Made by a program: the position numbers and the translations under genes. Below the pieces are notes generated by a model. It was not told the DNA's origin. It did no database searches and worked only from the letters and a program-made list of their open reading frames with translations. This document shows, piece after piece, positions 1-9,531 of a stretch of DNA of 64,000 nucleotides. Position 1 is the first letter of the stretch; each line of letters opens with the position of its first letter. This DNA is from Sporothrix humicola. Lineage: Eukaryota > Ascomycota > Sordariomycetes > Ophiostomatales > Ophiostomataceae. The stretch lies in the NCBI GenBank assembly GCA_021396245.1, contig WNYE01000026.1:1-64000 (forward strand), given 5' to 3'.

Positions 1-91
1 GGCAAGCCCGTCATCTTTTAAAACTGGGGCGTCCTGCACGGCCCCATTGGTTTCCTCGGGGTGGGCCGCATGTGGGGTGGCTATATTTTGT

Positions 92-111
92 CCCCCCCCC
101 CCCCCCCCCCC
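92..111. repeat. Homopolymer of 20 C
   Basis: An uninterrupted run of about 20 cytosines, followed by a T-rich stretch, lies in the presumed last intron of the partial first gene. The length may be inexact because such runs are error-prone in sequencing and replication. Confidence 0.9.
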
Positions 112-171
112 TTCTTATTTTTTATTTATTTTTTTATTCATTTCTCAAGGACGTTTATACTAACTTGACAG

Positions 172-251
172 CCGCTCGTGATGACTTTATTTCTCGCTGG
201 CGCAACACTAACTATTCGCGCGAGGACGTTCTCAGTCAGATCGTCGGTTAG
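172..251 (+). CDS. 3'-terminal exon of an unidentified gene (partial)
   Basis: The window appears to open inside the last intron of a + strand gene. A textbook 3' splice region is visible: branch site TACTAAC at 158-164 and acceptor ACAG ending at 171. From 172, in the frame that needs one base from the previous exon, a 26-codon tail runs to TAG at 249-251. It contains residues ARDDFISRWRNTNYSRED and then VLSQIVG. I do not recognise the family. No standard GT donor is obvious in 1-160, so the donor may lie outside the window or be non-canonical (a GC donor at about base 2 is conceivable). In another frame the exon would stop at 262, but that peptide looks less protein-like. Confidence is moderate that this is a real exon and low about its identity. 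Confidence 0.42.
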
Positions 252-1939
252 GTTGGGTGAATAAAGAGACAACAAGAAACCCACAAAATAACTGCAAATA
301 CAAAAGCGTACATTGTACTCCGTACATAGCAATCTCGATATTTTGATATAAACGAGCGGGTGAGCCAAAACGGAGATCGACACAGCGAACCAGGGTACAA
401 GTTACACCAAAAATAAACCCGGTTTCCAGCGGCAACACAGTATCTTACACAAATTGTCTTTGAATGTCTGTTAAATCGTCCAAATCTCTCAGATTCTCGA
501 TATCGCATGTTCAAATAATGTCGCGTGCCGAACCCAATCGGATAAGAGCAGAGCCCTTTTGCGGCCTAATCCGCCTTAGCCAACAGCCGGCAACTTGACA
601 CTGTCAGTTATCGAGTTGTCGAGTTAGAATTCTCGAATCTCGACGCTGTCTTTTTTACTGTCTTTTTGACATCCGCCGAATCAACGGCTCGCGAAAAGCA
701 TCATTGAGCCCCACTTTCTTCCCACTTTCTCCTCTAGGCTGTCCGCCCCTTTCAATCGGGGCATTTATTACACAGCTGGAGAACCCAAGACAGGCACCGC
801 TTTGCTGCTAAAAACTAAAAATACCCTGTGAAATTACGATTAAACGCCTCGGGGCCCCTGATGCGTTCTAGCTCAACCAAGCTTCGAGTTCTTGCTGTGC
901 GTGCTCCTTCCCTGCTTACTTTTTGCACCGTTCGCGCCTTCCCATCATCTCAACCTTGCCCCTCCTTTTCCCGCCTGCCACCTCAATATCTCACTAAAAG
1001 CGCCTACAACAGCCCCGAAATCAAAAGGAAAGAAGGACCAGAAAGCCCTTTACCCTCGCTCCTTCCTCGTGCATGCTGTTCGTTCCCCTCCTCATGTTCC
1101 AGGCCGATCCGCTCTTTCCCCTGGGTCTTACTTTTCTCGAGAGCCTCTTGCCTGTGTTGCTCCATAAAAAAGAAAACAAATAATATCGCCTTCAGGTGTT
1201 GGTCGCTCCTACTGAACGCCCCTAATTTCTGGTAGTCGCCCGCCCTCCTTCCCTCCTTGCCCACTATTTTCGTGCCAAAACCCAAAACGGCCGGTGCACA
1301 TCAGTCGGGCTTGCCTTCCCACGCTCGACGGACCTCCCACCCCCATATTATTCCACAGTTTAGTCCTACTTGCCTACTTTGTAACTTGCCTGCAACAATT
1401 ATTACCTCCTCTCCATTTTTCTCGTCTTTCCTACATCTTCGCATCATCGATGACTTTTCTTCTTTTCTGGCGAGAACCAACACTCCTCCATTCCTCTTTG
1501 TTCAGCCACCCCCCTCGACCCTGACCCTCGCCTTCCCCCGCGCCCCGCTATTGTGTGTCGACCCTGCCCGAACCCAGCTCAGCTTTGGTAGTAGAAGTTC
1601 TTCACCGACAAGACACGAGACGCAGAACCACGCAGAAAGAAGAAAAACAGACTCCTGCAAAAGCAATTTTCCACCGAGCCTCACCCACAAAATTCGAGAC
1701 AAATCTAGATCTCGAGGTCAGACCCATACTTGGACTCGGTCATTGTCTGCAGAGAGACCCTGACGACCACAACGAGGTTTACGACCCAGACGACATAATC
1801 TCTCGGAACAGATCTTGGTTGATTTTTTCTCATCTTGGTCTCTCGGTTCAGTTCAGATTGACTGATTCGCCGCCTCTCTTCCTCCTCTCCTCTTCTCCTC
1901 TTTCCATACTTCCCTCCTCACTTCCCCCTCCTACACACA
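252..1939. other. Intergenic spacer and long pyrimidine-rich leader/promoter of calcineurin A
   Basis: No gene is supported here. From about 830 to 1939 the + strand is strongly C/T-rich, typical of promoter and 5' leader sequence in filamentous ascomycetes. Open frames in this stretch mostly lack an ATG start and have no recognisable domain. One short ATG frame, 1450-1524 (25 sense codons minus the stop), could act as an upstream ORF if transcription starts before 1450, which cannot be read from sequence. The stretch 252-830 holds nothing I can name. Confidence 0.6.
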
Positions 1940-3811
1940 ATGGATCCCGACAGACCGGCCGGCGACGCCCCGGCGCCCTCCGCCTACAACATCCAGGTCG
2001 ACAATGCCATTCGCGCGATCACCGAGAAGCAGCCCGTCCCGGAGATTGACTTCTCCATCCACACCATGGAGGACGGCACCAGCGTCAGCACGACTGAGCG
2101 CGTTTGCAAGGGTGAGAAGCACAGCCCAGATAGACAGATCCGTTCACCTCTGAGGACAGCCAGCTAACTTGACTTTGTCTCACAGACGTCCAAGCGCCCG
2201 CCACATACAAGCCAACCGACGAGCAGTTCTTCCACGACGAGACACACTCCAAGCCCGACATCAACTTCCTCAAGCAGCACTTTTACCGCGAGGGCCGCCT
2301 GACCGAGGAGCAGGCCCTGTTCATCCTGCGCAAGGGCACAGAGCTGCTGCGCGCCGAGCCCAACCTGCTCGAGATGGACGCTCCCATTACTGTCTGTGGC
2401 GACGTCCACGGCCAGTACTACGATCTCATGAAGCTGTTCGAGGTCGGCGGCGACCCGGCCGAGACCCGGTATCTGTTCCTGGGCGACTACGTCGATCGCG
2501 GCTACTTCAGTATCGAGTGCGTGCTCTATCTCTGGTCCCTCAAGATCCACTACCCCAAGACGCTGTGGCTTCTGCGCGGCAACCACGAGTGTCGCCATTT
2601 GACCGACTACTTCACCTTCAAGCTCGAGTGCCGCCACAAGTACTCGGAGACCGTCTACGACGCCTGCATGGAGTCCTTCTGCTCGCTGCCCCTCGCCGCC
2701 GTCATGAACAAGCAGTTCCTGTGTATTCACGGCGGTCTCAGCCCCGAGCTGCACACCCTCGACGACCTCAAGAAGATTGACCGTTTCCGCGAGCCCCCGA
2801 CCCAGGGCCTCATGTGCGACATCCTGTGGGCCGACCCGCTCGAGGACTTTGGCCAGGAGAAGACGAGCGATTATTTCCTGCACAACCACGTCCGCGGCTG
2901 CTCCTACTTCTTCTCGTACCAGGCGGCCTGCGCGTTCCTCGAGAAGAACAACCTGCTGTCCATTATCCGCGCCCACGAGGCCCAGGACGCCGGCTACCGC
3001 ATGTACCGTAAGACTCGCACTACCGGCTTCCCCAGCGTTATGACCATCTTCTCGGCGCCCAACTACCTCGACGTCTACAACAACAAGGCCGCTGTCCTCA
3101 AGTATGAGAACAACGTTATGAACATTCGTCAGTTCAACTGCACGCCCCACCCCTACTGGCTGCCCAACTTCATGGACGTCTTCACGTGGTCGCTCCCCTT
3201 TGTTGGTGAGAAGATTACCGACATGCTCATTGCCATTCTGAGCACCTGCTCCGAGGAGGAGCTCAAGGAGGAGGCCGGTGCTTTGCCGTCGCCTTCGTCG
3301 GGTGCCATCACCTCGCCCTCGTCGGTCAGCGGCGGTCCCGCGTCGCCCACGTCGCCTGGCTTTGGCTCTACGGCCGGCATGGACCCCGAGTCGATCGAGT
3401 TCAAGCGCCGTGCCATTAAGAATAAGATCCTGGCCATCGGTCGCTTGTCGCGCGTCTTCCAGGTCCTGCGCGAGGAGTCCGAGCGCGTCACCGAGCTCAA
3501 GACGGTCGCTGGCGGCCGCCTGCCTGCGGGCACGCTCATGCTCGGCGCCGAGGGCATTAAGAATGCAATCAGCAGCTTCGAGGACGCCCGCAAGGTCGAC
3601 TTGCAAAACGAGCGCCTGCCGCCCAGCCACGACGAGGTTGTGCGCCAAACCGAAGAGGACCGCGCCCAGGCCCTGGACCGCGCCACCAAGGAGGCCGACA
3701 ACGACAAGAAGCTGCACACCCTGTCAAGACGACTTAGCACGTGAGTTCAAACTATCCCTCCCAGTATTCATGTGAACCGTCCACTAACAGTTTTCTAGTG
3801 ACCGCAAGTAA
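1940..3811 (+). CDS. cnaA: Calcineurin catalytic subunit A (Ca2+/calmodulin-dependent Ser/Thr phosphatase)
   Basis: The gene encodes the PP2B catalytic subunit, which with calcineurin B and calmodulin dephosphorylates targets such as Crz1 to control Ca2+ responses, growth and stress tolerance. Model: exons 1940-2111, 2186-3740 and 3799-3811, giving 579 aa. The metal-dependent phosphatase signature is complete: GDVHG (129-133), GDYVDRG (157-163) and RGNHE (188-192). These are followed by the B-subunit-binding helix, a calmodulin-binding segment near residues 463-490 (RRAIKNKILAIGRLSRVF) and an autoinhibitory segment near 515-545. Intron 1 uses GTGAGA..CACAG. The last intron (58 nt; GTGAGT, CACTAAC, TCTAG) leaves a 13-nt final exon coding for the end ..STDRK. 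If it is not spliced, the frame stops at 3742-3744 after ..RRLST, so both ends are nearly equivalent. The start is the first ATG giving the family's N-terminus. Confidence 0.97.
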
Positions 3812-4568
3812 TCGAGTAATGACTGGAACGGCTTAACGGTTTTATTTTTATATCTTGTCTCTTGTCTCTTGTCCATCATGTTTTAGGACAGTCTTTTTTC
3901 TTGGAACGATCTATATTATTCGATGCCTTACCATGAATCTTGTTTTTGTTTTTGTGTTTTATTTTATATTCTTTGCCAATTATTTTTATTCATTCTTACG
4001 CAACGTCCTCATTGTTTCTCGGGCTCTCGGGGTAACGAATCTATGTATCTTTCTTATTGTTAGTAAAGGAGAAAAACACAAAAGAGAAGAGAAGAGAGAA
4101 AAGACGAGCTTCAAAAAGCAATAACAAACGATATTGACGGCCGCTATGTCTCCTATTGACTCATATGTGATTAAATTTACAGTCATACTAAGGATATGAA
4201 TATTATATCGTTCGTTGTCTTTTTTAAAACTCAAGGAAAGTGTTATGTTTTATTTTATTTTTTGTGCAAATTTTTTTTTTTTAAAAAAAAACCTGTTTTG
4301 AAAAATTCAGTTAATAAATGCCCACAAACATTATTTCACAAACAATACTATAGATTATGTCAACTCCAAAATGATATAAATGATGAGACAGTCTGTGTTG
4401 AAGACATGCCGTGGCTATAGGGCTTTCCAAAAATCAAAACAATAAATCAAAGCTATTTCCATGCACACTTTTTAGGTTTCCATATCCCTTTGTTTCCTTG
4501 AAGTTAAATTCAAGTCATGCTCCGTCCATGTATCCTTTGAACTTTGCTTTCATTTTCTCTCCCACCAT
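3812..4568. other. Convergent 3' spacer between calcineurin A and SER1
   Basis: This is AT-rich sequence between two converging genes and should hold both 3' UTRs and poly(A) sites. A T run followed by an A run lies near 4268-4290. No coding potential is supported. Confidence 0.7.
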
Positions 4569-6001
4569 CTAAGCCTTGTTCTTCTTGGCAAAGTCGTCGA
4601 TAAAGGTAGCCAGCTTCGCGGCGCCCTCCTCGCTGATGGTGTTGTAGTTGCTCGCGCGGATGCCGCCGACGCTGCGGTGGCCCTTGAGGCCCGTGAGGCC
4701 GAGGGAAGTGCCCTCCTTGAGGAAGGCCTTCTCGGCGGCGTCGCCGCCGTCGGCGCCGGCAACGACGCGGAAGACAATGTTCATGCGGGAGCGGACGGCC
4801 GGGGTCGGGGCGATGCGGTAGACGTCTGGGTGGGCGTCGAGAGCGGCGTAGATCTGGTTGGCCTTGCGGACGGCGACGGCCTCCTGGCCGGCGGCCTTGT
4901 CGGCGGGGAAGGCGGCGAGCAGCTTCTTGAGGACCTGGCCGGCGATGTAGACGCTGACAACGTTAGCAAGAAATCAAAGAAGCGAGCGAAGCGAGGACAA
5001 AAAAGAATAAAGAAAAGCGAGCGAAGCGAGGACAAAAACAGCGAGCGTAGCGAGGACGCAAAAAAAACTTACTCGAAGATGCTGAGGGTGTTGTAGAGGG
5101 AGTCGTTCTTGGCAATGGTCTCGTACGAGAGGACAATGGGGCCAATGGGCAGGTTGAGGGCTCTCAGCAGATCGGCCGAGGGCTGGGGCAGCAGGTTCTT
5201 CTTGACGACGGCAACGGTAATACCCGTGGAGCCCAGGTTCTTCTGGGCGCCAAAGAAGAAGACGCCGTAGTTGCGGACGGGGACGGGGCGCGACAGAATG
5301 TTGCTGGACATGTCGGCAACAATGGGTGCACTCGTGTTGCCGGCTGAGGGGACGAGGGCAGGCGGGAACTGGGGGAACTCGACGCCGTCGACGGTCTCGT
5401 TGTCGCAGTAGTACACCAGGGCGGCGTTGGGCGACAGCTTGCCGACCCACGAGGCCTCGTCTGGGATGCCGGCAAACTTGCTGGGGTTGCCGGCGCGGGT
5501 GTCGACCTCTTTGCGGCCGTCGGCGACCAGGTTGACCTTGTCGGCGCCGAGCAGGCGCTGGGCCTCCTGGTAGGCCTTGAGGGACCAGCTGCCAGTCACG
5601 AGGTAGTCGAGACGGAGCTCGCTGTCGACCTTTGCCTTGAGTGCCGAGATGAGCTCAGGGCTCTTGTCGTCGTCGGGAAGGCCCTGGGCGACGAGCTTGG
5701 CGCGCTCGCGCAGGACCCAGGCGCCGACCAGGTTGTAGACGGTGGCGGAGAACTCGCCGGTACCGCCGGCCTGCATCAGGATGACCTCATACTCGTCCGT
5801 GGGGACATCGAGGAACGTCGCAAGATCGGCGCGTGCTTCGCGCACAATGGCCGCTGCAGGCTCAGAGCGATGCGAGATCTCGGCGAGACCAAGACCGCCG
5901 TTGTTGTAGTCGACGAGGGCGGCGGCGGCACGCTCGAGAACGTCGGTGGGCAGCAGGGCAGGGCCAGCGCCAAAGTAGGTGATTTCGTTACGGCCAGGCA
6001 T
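4569..6001 (-). CDS. SER1: Phosphoserine aminotransferase
   Basis: A PLP-dependent class V aminotransferase that converts 3-phosphohydroxypyruvate and glutamate to phosphoserine and 2-oxoglutarate in serine synthesis. Exons are 6001-5073 and 4953-4569, giving 437 aa. Near the N-terminus are the family's FGAGPALLP (residues 10-18) and the phosphate/substrate region LAEISHRSEP. The PLP lysine is Lys254 in FFFGAQKNLGSTG. The C-terminal part carries the LTGLKGHRSVGGIRASNYN substrate-binding segment. The intron (4954-5072, 119 nt; GTAAGT donor, GCTAAC branch, TCAG acceptor) joins ..NTLSIF to DVYIAGQVLKKL. It is unusually long for this window because it holds a tandem repeat (separate entry). A TGACTCA box lies about 490 bp upstream of the ATG, matching the Gcn4/CPC1 consensus expected for amino-acid synthesis genes. 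The gene converges on calcineurin A. Confidence 0.96.
4981..5066. repeat. Three-copy purine-rich repeat inside the SER1 intron
   Basis: Three copies of AGCGAGCGWAGCGAGGAC, each followed by an A-rich tail, start at 4981, 5016 and 5040, so the spacing is irregular (35 and 24 nt). Copy 3 differs by one base (GCGTAGCG). On the coding (-) strand the array is pyrimidine-rich and fills most of the 119-nt intron without touching donor, branch site or acceptor. Confidence 0.88.
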
Positions 6002-6487
6002 TTTGGTTGTGTTTTGGTTTTGGTAGAAGTTGAAAGTGTTGGTGATAGTGGGTTGGTGGGCAGCGAGGTTCGAGGTCGATACCGAACGAGGAAGGTGTGA
6101 GGGTGTAAGTTGGAAAGAGCTGGGGAGAGCTTGGATCTTGGGAAACGCTGGAGGAAGGAAAGAACGATCAATTGACGAGACTCAAAGTTCTAGACAAACA
6201 ATTGACTTGATTTACACTACGGAAAGGAAAGAGCAACCGTCGTTTCTTTTAAAACATTGTCACTCTTACAGAAAGTGTGAGTCGTTCTTGCAGTCTCCCC
6301 GCCATTCAAAATTTGCCAGCTAAAAAGACAAACTAGCCGGTGTCGGAACAGTGCCTGGCCTGGCCCCAAACCCAGCGCGTTTCTGGCGTCTCGAGCGAAA
6401 ATCATCAGCAGTTCTCCCGAGCCATAGGGCGAGAAGGGCCCGTAAAATGCGTTCTCGACCAACCGGCTGCTGTTTACAGGCATGACG

Positions 6488-6494
6488 TGACTCA
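6488..6494. promoter_or_regulatory. TGACTCA box upstream of SER1 (putative Gcn4/CPC1 site)
   Basis: A perfect TGACTCA heptamer in the context GACGTGACTCAT lies about 490 bp upstream of the phosphoserine aminotransferase start codon. The bZIP activator of general amino-acid control (Gcn4 in yeast, CPC1/CpcA in filamentous fungi) binds this sequence. Functional assignment is by consensus and context only; a 7-mer can occur by chance. Confidence 0.4.
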
Positions 6495-7488
6495 TTTTTA
6501 TTGCGTGGGCTTTTGTTGCGCCATGCGTTCCTGCCTTTTGGTTTGCTGGCGTCCACAAGGCTCGATGGCTCTTTCCTCACTTTCCCCGGATTTATGTCGC
6601 GCAATACAAATTGTCGCGGGGGCGGGCAGTGAGGGAAGGTGCAAAGGGACATGACGAGCGTGGGGTAACTGCGAACGAACATATGCGCATCACAAACGAG
6701 TGGGGGGTTGTTCTTTCCGTTTTGGCGGCAAACGGGGCATTTCAAGGAAAATCAATCATGAATGGAAGGGACAGGAAAGAACAAAGGAGGGTTGGTTGAC
6801 AAGACATTGATTGATTGGAAAGAGAAGGAAAGCATGCTTGCTGAGCTCCTGCCTTTTTGTGTGACCAATGCCATTCTCTTGTAGACAAGGCTGCACCACA
6901 AGTATCACAAGCCTTGTCTAGAGACGTCATCCATAGTCCTATTTAAAGAATTGAGTTGAATCAGTCTGTAGCTCAGACCTTTGTCGTACATTGTAGACCC
7001 TGCCTTTGTTTTCTCCCCGCAGCCCAGCTGCCATGTGTGTTTCCGTCGACTCTCGGCTTCGGTACTTGCAATTGCCGTGATTGCCTAAAAGAGCACCAAA
7101 AACGTCAGGGTCGTCGTTTCCAAATAGCGAGGCGATGCTTGGTGGCTCCTGCCACCAAAATCCAGTCGTTTGGAGCCGCCAAAGCTCCCAAAATCTCCGT
7201 ATTAAAGCGTTTCTCCGCACTTCTTGGAGCCTTGCCCTTTTAACCTTTTAGCACACTTCAAAGCTCAATGCACGGCATCTTCCACCTCCACCAACATCGT
7301 CCTCCATATCCACATTGAATCCCGGCATTCTTAACGATCGACATATCGCTTTTTGGGATTGCAGCTCACTGTCAAAGGCCTTTTTTCTCGCCCTCGACAT
7401 ATCTCTTTTGGATAGCCTTCTTAGTTTTTATAGACGTCTTTCTTGGTTATCCTTTTTGCTCTTCTTGAACTTCATATTAGACAGTTGC

Positions 7489-7512
7489 TTCCCAGCTTCC
7501 CAGCTTCCCAGC
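7489..7512 (+). repeat. TTCCCAGC x3 tandem repeat
   Basis: Three perfect tandem copies of the octamer TTCCCAGC lie 47 bp before the SDR-like start codon, in the likely 5' leader. Confidence 0.85.
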
Positions 7513-7558
7513 TCATCACCTCCTCTCATCCATGATCGTGAGATGAACACCGCCCGCA

Positions 7559-9016
7559 ATGGCGGACCGCAAGAACTCTGAGGCTTCGGCCAGCCGGCAC
7601 TCTCACGCCATTCCTCCTCCATCATTTCGTGAGTTCTTTCCTCGCTCGCTCGATTCTCCTTCCTGCTTCGCGTACTGACCTTCAGCCACTCACAACTCTC
7701 CGCGGACATGGTTTCTGACCCAGGCGCTCTCGCCCATGGCCATCCGCCTCATCCGTCTGCTGCTGGCCCACGGCGACTATGTCGTCGCCTGTCTGCCGCC
7801 GCACGATTTGGAGAACGAGGCCATCAGCGCCGAGTTCCGCGAGCTCGCCGACGAGTGCCGCAACCCGTCGTCGGGCCGGTACAAGGACCGCGAGGGGTGG
7901 AAGGACCGGATCCGCGGGATTCGGTGCGACGGGCGGTTCATGGGCCAGTGCACGGCGGCCGTCGCCGAGGCGGTGCACGTCTTTGGGCGCATCGACATCG
8001 TGCTGTGCTGCTCGTCGGTCGCTGTCGTTGGCGCCGTCGAAGAGCTGGGCGGCGGCGCAGGGAACATGGGCGGCATGGGCAAGCCTAATCTCTTGTCGCA
8101 AAACCTGGTGCGCGACCAGTTTGAGACTGTCTTCTTCGCCCAAGTCAACTTTATCAAGGCGGCGCTGCCACAGCTCCGCAGCCAAAGGACAGGCCACATT
8201 ATGGTGCTGTCAAGCATCGGCGGGCACATTGGACTGCCGGGCATGCCCATCCACACGGCGGCACTATGGGCCGTCGAGGGCTACTGCGACTCTCTTGCAT
8301 ACGAGATTGCACCCTTCAACATCAAGGTCACGATTGTGCAGCCCAACACGGAGGTGCAGACGCTGAGCAACAAGATTATCTTTGCGCCGTCGATGCCCGA
8401 GTACGAAGCTGCCGCGGAAGCATCGGCCATTGCAGCAGCAGCAGCATCAGCCGCAGCGGCGGCGGCCGAGTCACAAGCTCCGGGCGGTGGCAATGTTTCG
8501 GCCGCCGACTTCATCGAGGCACCAACGCCAAGTGTCCGAGACATGCTTACGCGTGTTCTAGATGCGCACGGTGAGAATGTCGGGTTCTCGACGACAACGA
8601 CGTCGACACCAGCGCCGTCGACATCGTCTCCAGCAGCGTCTGCATTGTCGCCTACCGGATCGTCTGCGTCGGCTCCGTCGTCTACACCGGCCTCGGCAGC
8701 GCCTACAGTCCGTTACCCGCGACTCCCACCGCCAGCCCTCGACCGGCTTGTTCTCGAGACGGTGCACGCCTTGACCGCCATTGGCGGCCACGAGAACCCG
8801 CCCACACGGCACATTGTCGGCTTCGAAGCGAGCACTTCTGTTACTGATAAACTGAAAACGGTGTCGGAAGAGCTCGAGGACTTTGTCGAGGCGAGCCTGT
8901 CGGTGGACATTTTCGACAGCGAACTCAAGAAGGAGGCACGTGAAGGCCGGGCGGCCGAATTGGCAGCGGCGGCAGCAGCAGAGTCGGCAGCCCAGCTCGC
9001 GGCCGAGCTGGAGTAG
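7559..9016 (+). CDS. SDR-fold protein with degenerate active site; frame continues past the stop
   Basis: A Rossmann-fold short-chain dehydrogenase-like protein of unknown role. Exons are 7559-7628 and 7686-9016 (intron GTGAGT, CTGAC branch, TTCAG acceptor), giving 466 aa. The SDR core runs from about residue 30 to 245, with the strand-and-serine region VLSSIGGHIG (197-206) and the helix VEGYCDSLAYEIAPFNIKVT. Two hallmarks are absent: the TGxxxGxG cofactor loop is TQALSPMA, and the YxxxK pair is replaced (I212/H213 and A216/L217). The long C-terminal part holds an Ala-rich stretch (about 265-290), a Ser/Thr/Ala/Pro linker and a tail LVLETVHALTAIGGHENPP that looks conserved. After TAG at 9014-9016 the same frame stays open, with strong codon bias, for 66 codons to TGA at 9215-9217 (see findings). 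The true C-terminus may therefore be at 9217 (533 residues counting the stop position). The ATG at 7559 is chosen because it splices into the core; ATG 7736 would cut off the first strand. Confidence 0.85.
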
Positions 9017-9217
9017 GGCGACGGCGTCAACTGCCTATACGAGTACGACGGCCAGATGTGGGCGTGGTCGCCCAACGTCTGCGAGTCTAAATCGCCTTCG
9101 GTGACGTCCTCTTTACTCGATGAGATCGATCTCGATGATATCGACCAGTATGAAGACAAGGGCCTGTTTGTGTCAGTGGATGAAGTAGGTGAGGATTTGA
9201 CCCCAGATCAAATCTGA

Positions 9218-9531
9218 CCACATAGCGTGCTGGTAATGGGATTAACTCTAGTGTCTTATTATAACGGAGTAAGGAGAAAGGGTACAAAAAAGAGAGTTCT
9301 ATAGCGAACACCAAGGATACCAAAATATATATATTTCAACAAGCAATCCACAACAAGTAAAACAAACCCAATCCTAGCCTCTGGTGAATGCAAACGCTTC
9401 CCTCTAGATGCTTCTATGCCAAAAGCCAGAAACCAATGTGTCTAAAGGATAAACAGAAGCAAAAAAAAATCAAAAAAGACAACAAAAAAAGCAATCCAAC
9501 TCCTGTATATGCATCACTGCAACAAAGACGC
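9218..9531. other. Convergent 3' spacer
   Basis: AT-rich sequence lies between the possible extended end of the SDR-like gene and the stop codon of the converging giant ATPase gene. It should contain both 3' UTRs; nothing else is visible. Confidence 0.6.

Larger units (their letters stand above)
6002..7558. other. Divergent promoter region, SER1 / SDR-like gene
   Basis: This 1.56-kb spacer separates two divergent genes. Open frames on both strands (6217-6745 on -, 6340-6654 and 6956-7243 on +) show no domain, no fungal codon bias and no splice-linked partner exons. I treat it as promoter and leader sequence. It holds the TGACTCA box (separate entry), a short TTCCCAGC repeat (separate entry) and otherwise nothing I can name. 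Confidence 0.6.

Noticed and set aside
2164..3717. 517-codon antisense frame opposite calcineurin A
   Set aside because: It mirrors the GC3-rich coding strand; the sense frame has complete phosphatase motifs, the antisense has none.
4157..4163. TGACTCA in the calcineurin/SER1 3' spacer
   Set aside because: It lies between two converging 3' ends, not in a promoter, so probably chance.
7736..9016. ATG 7736 as start of the SDR-like gene
   Set aside because: It would drop the first Rossmann strand; the upstream exon from 7559 splices in frame with consensus sites.
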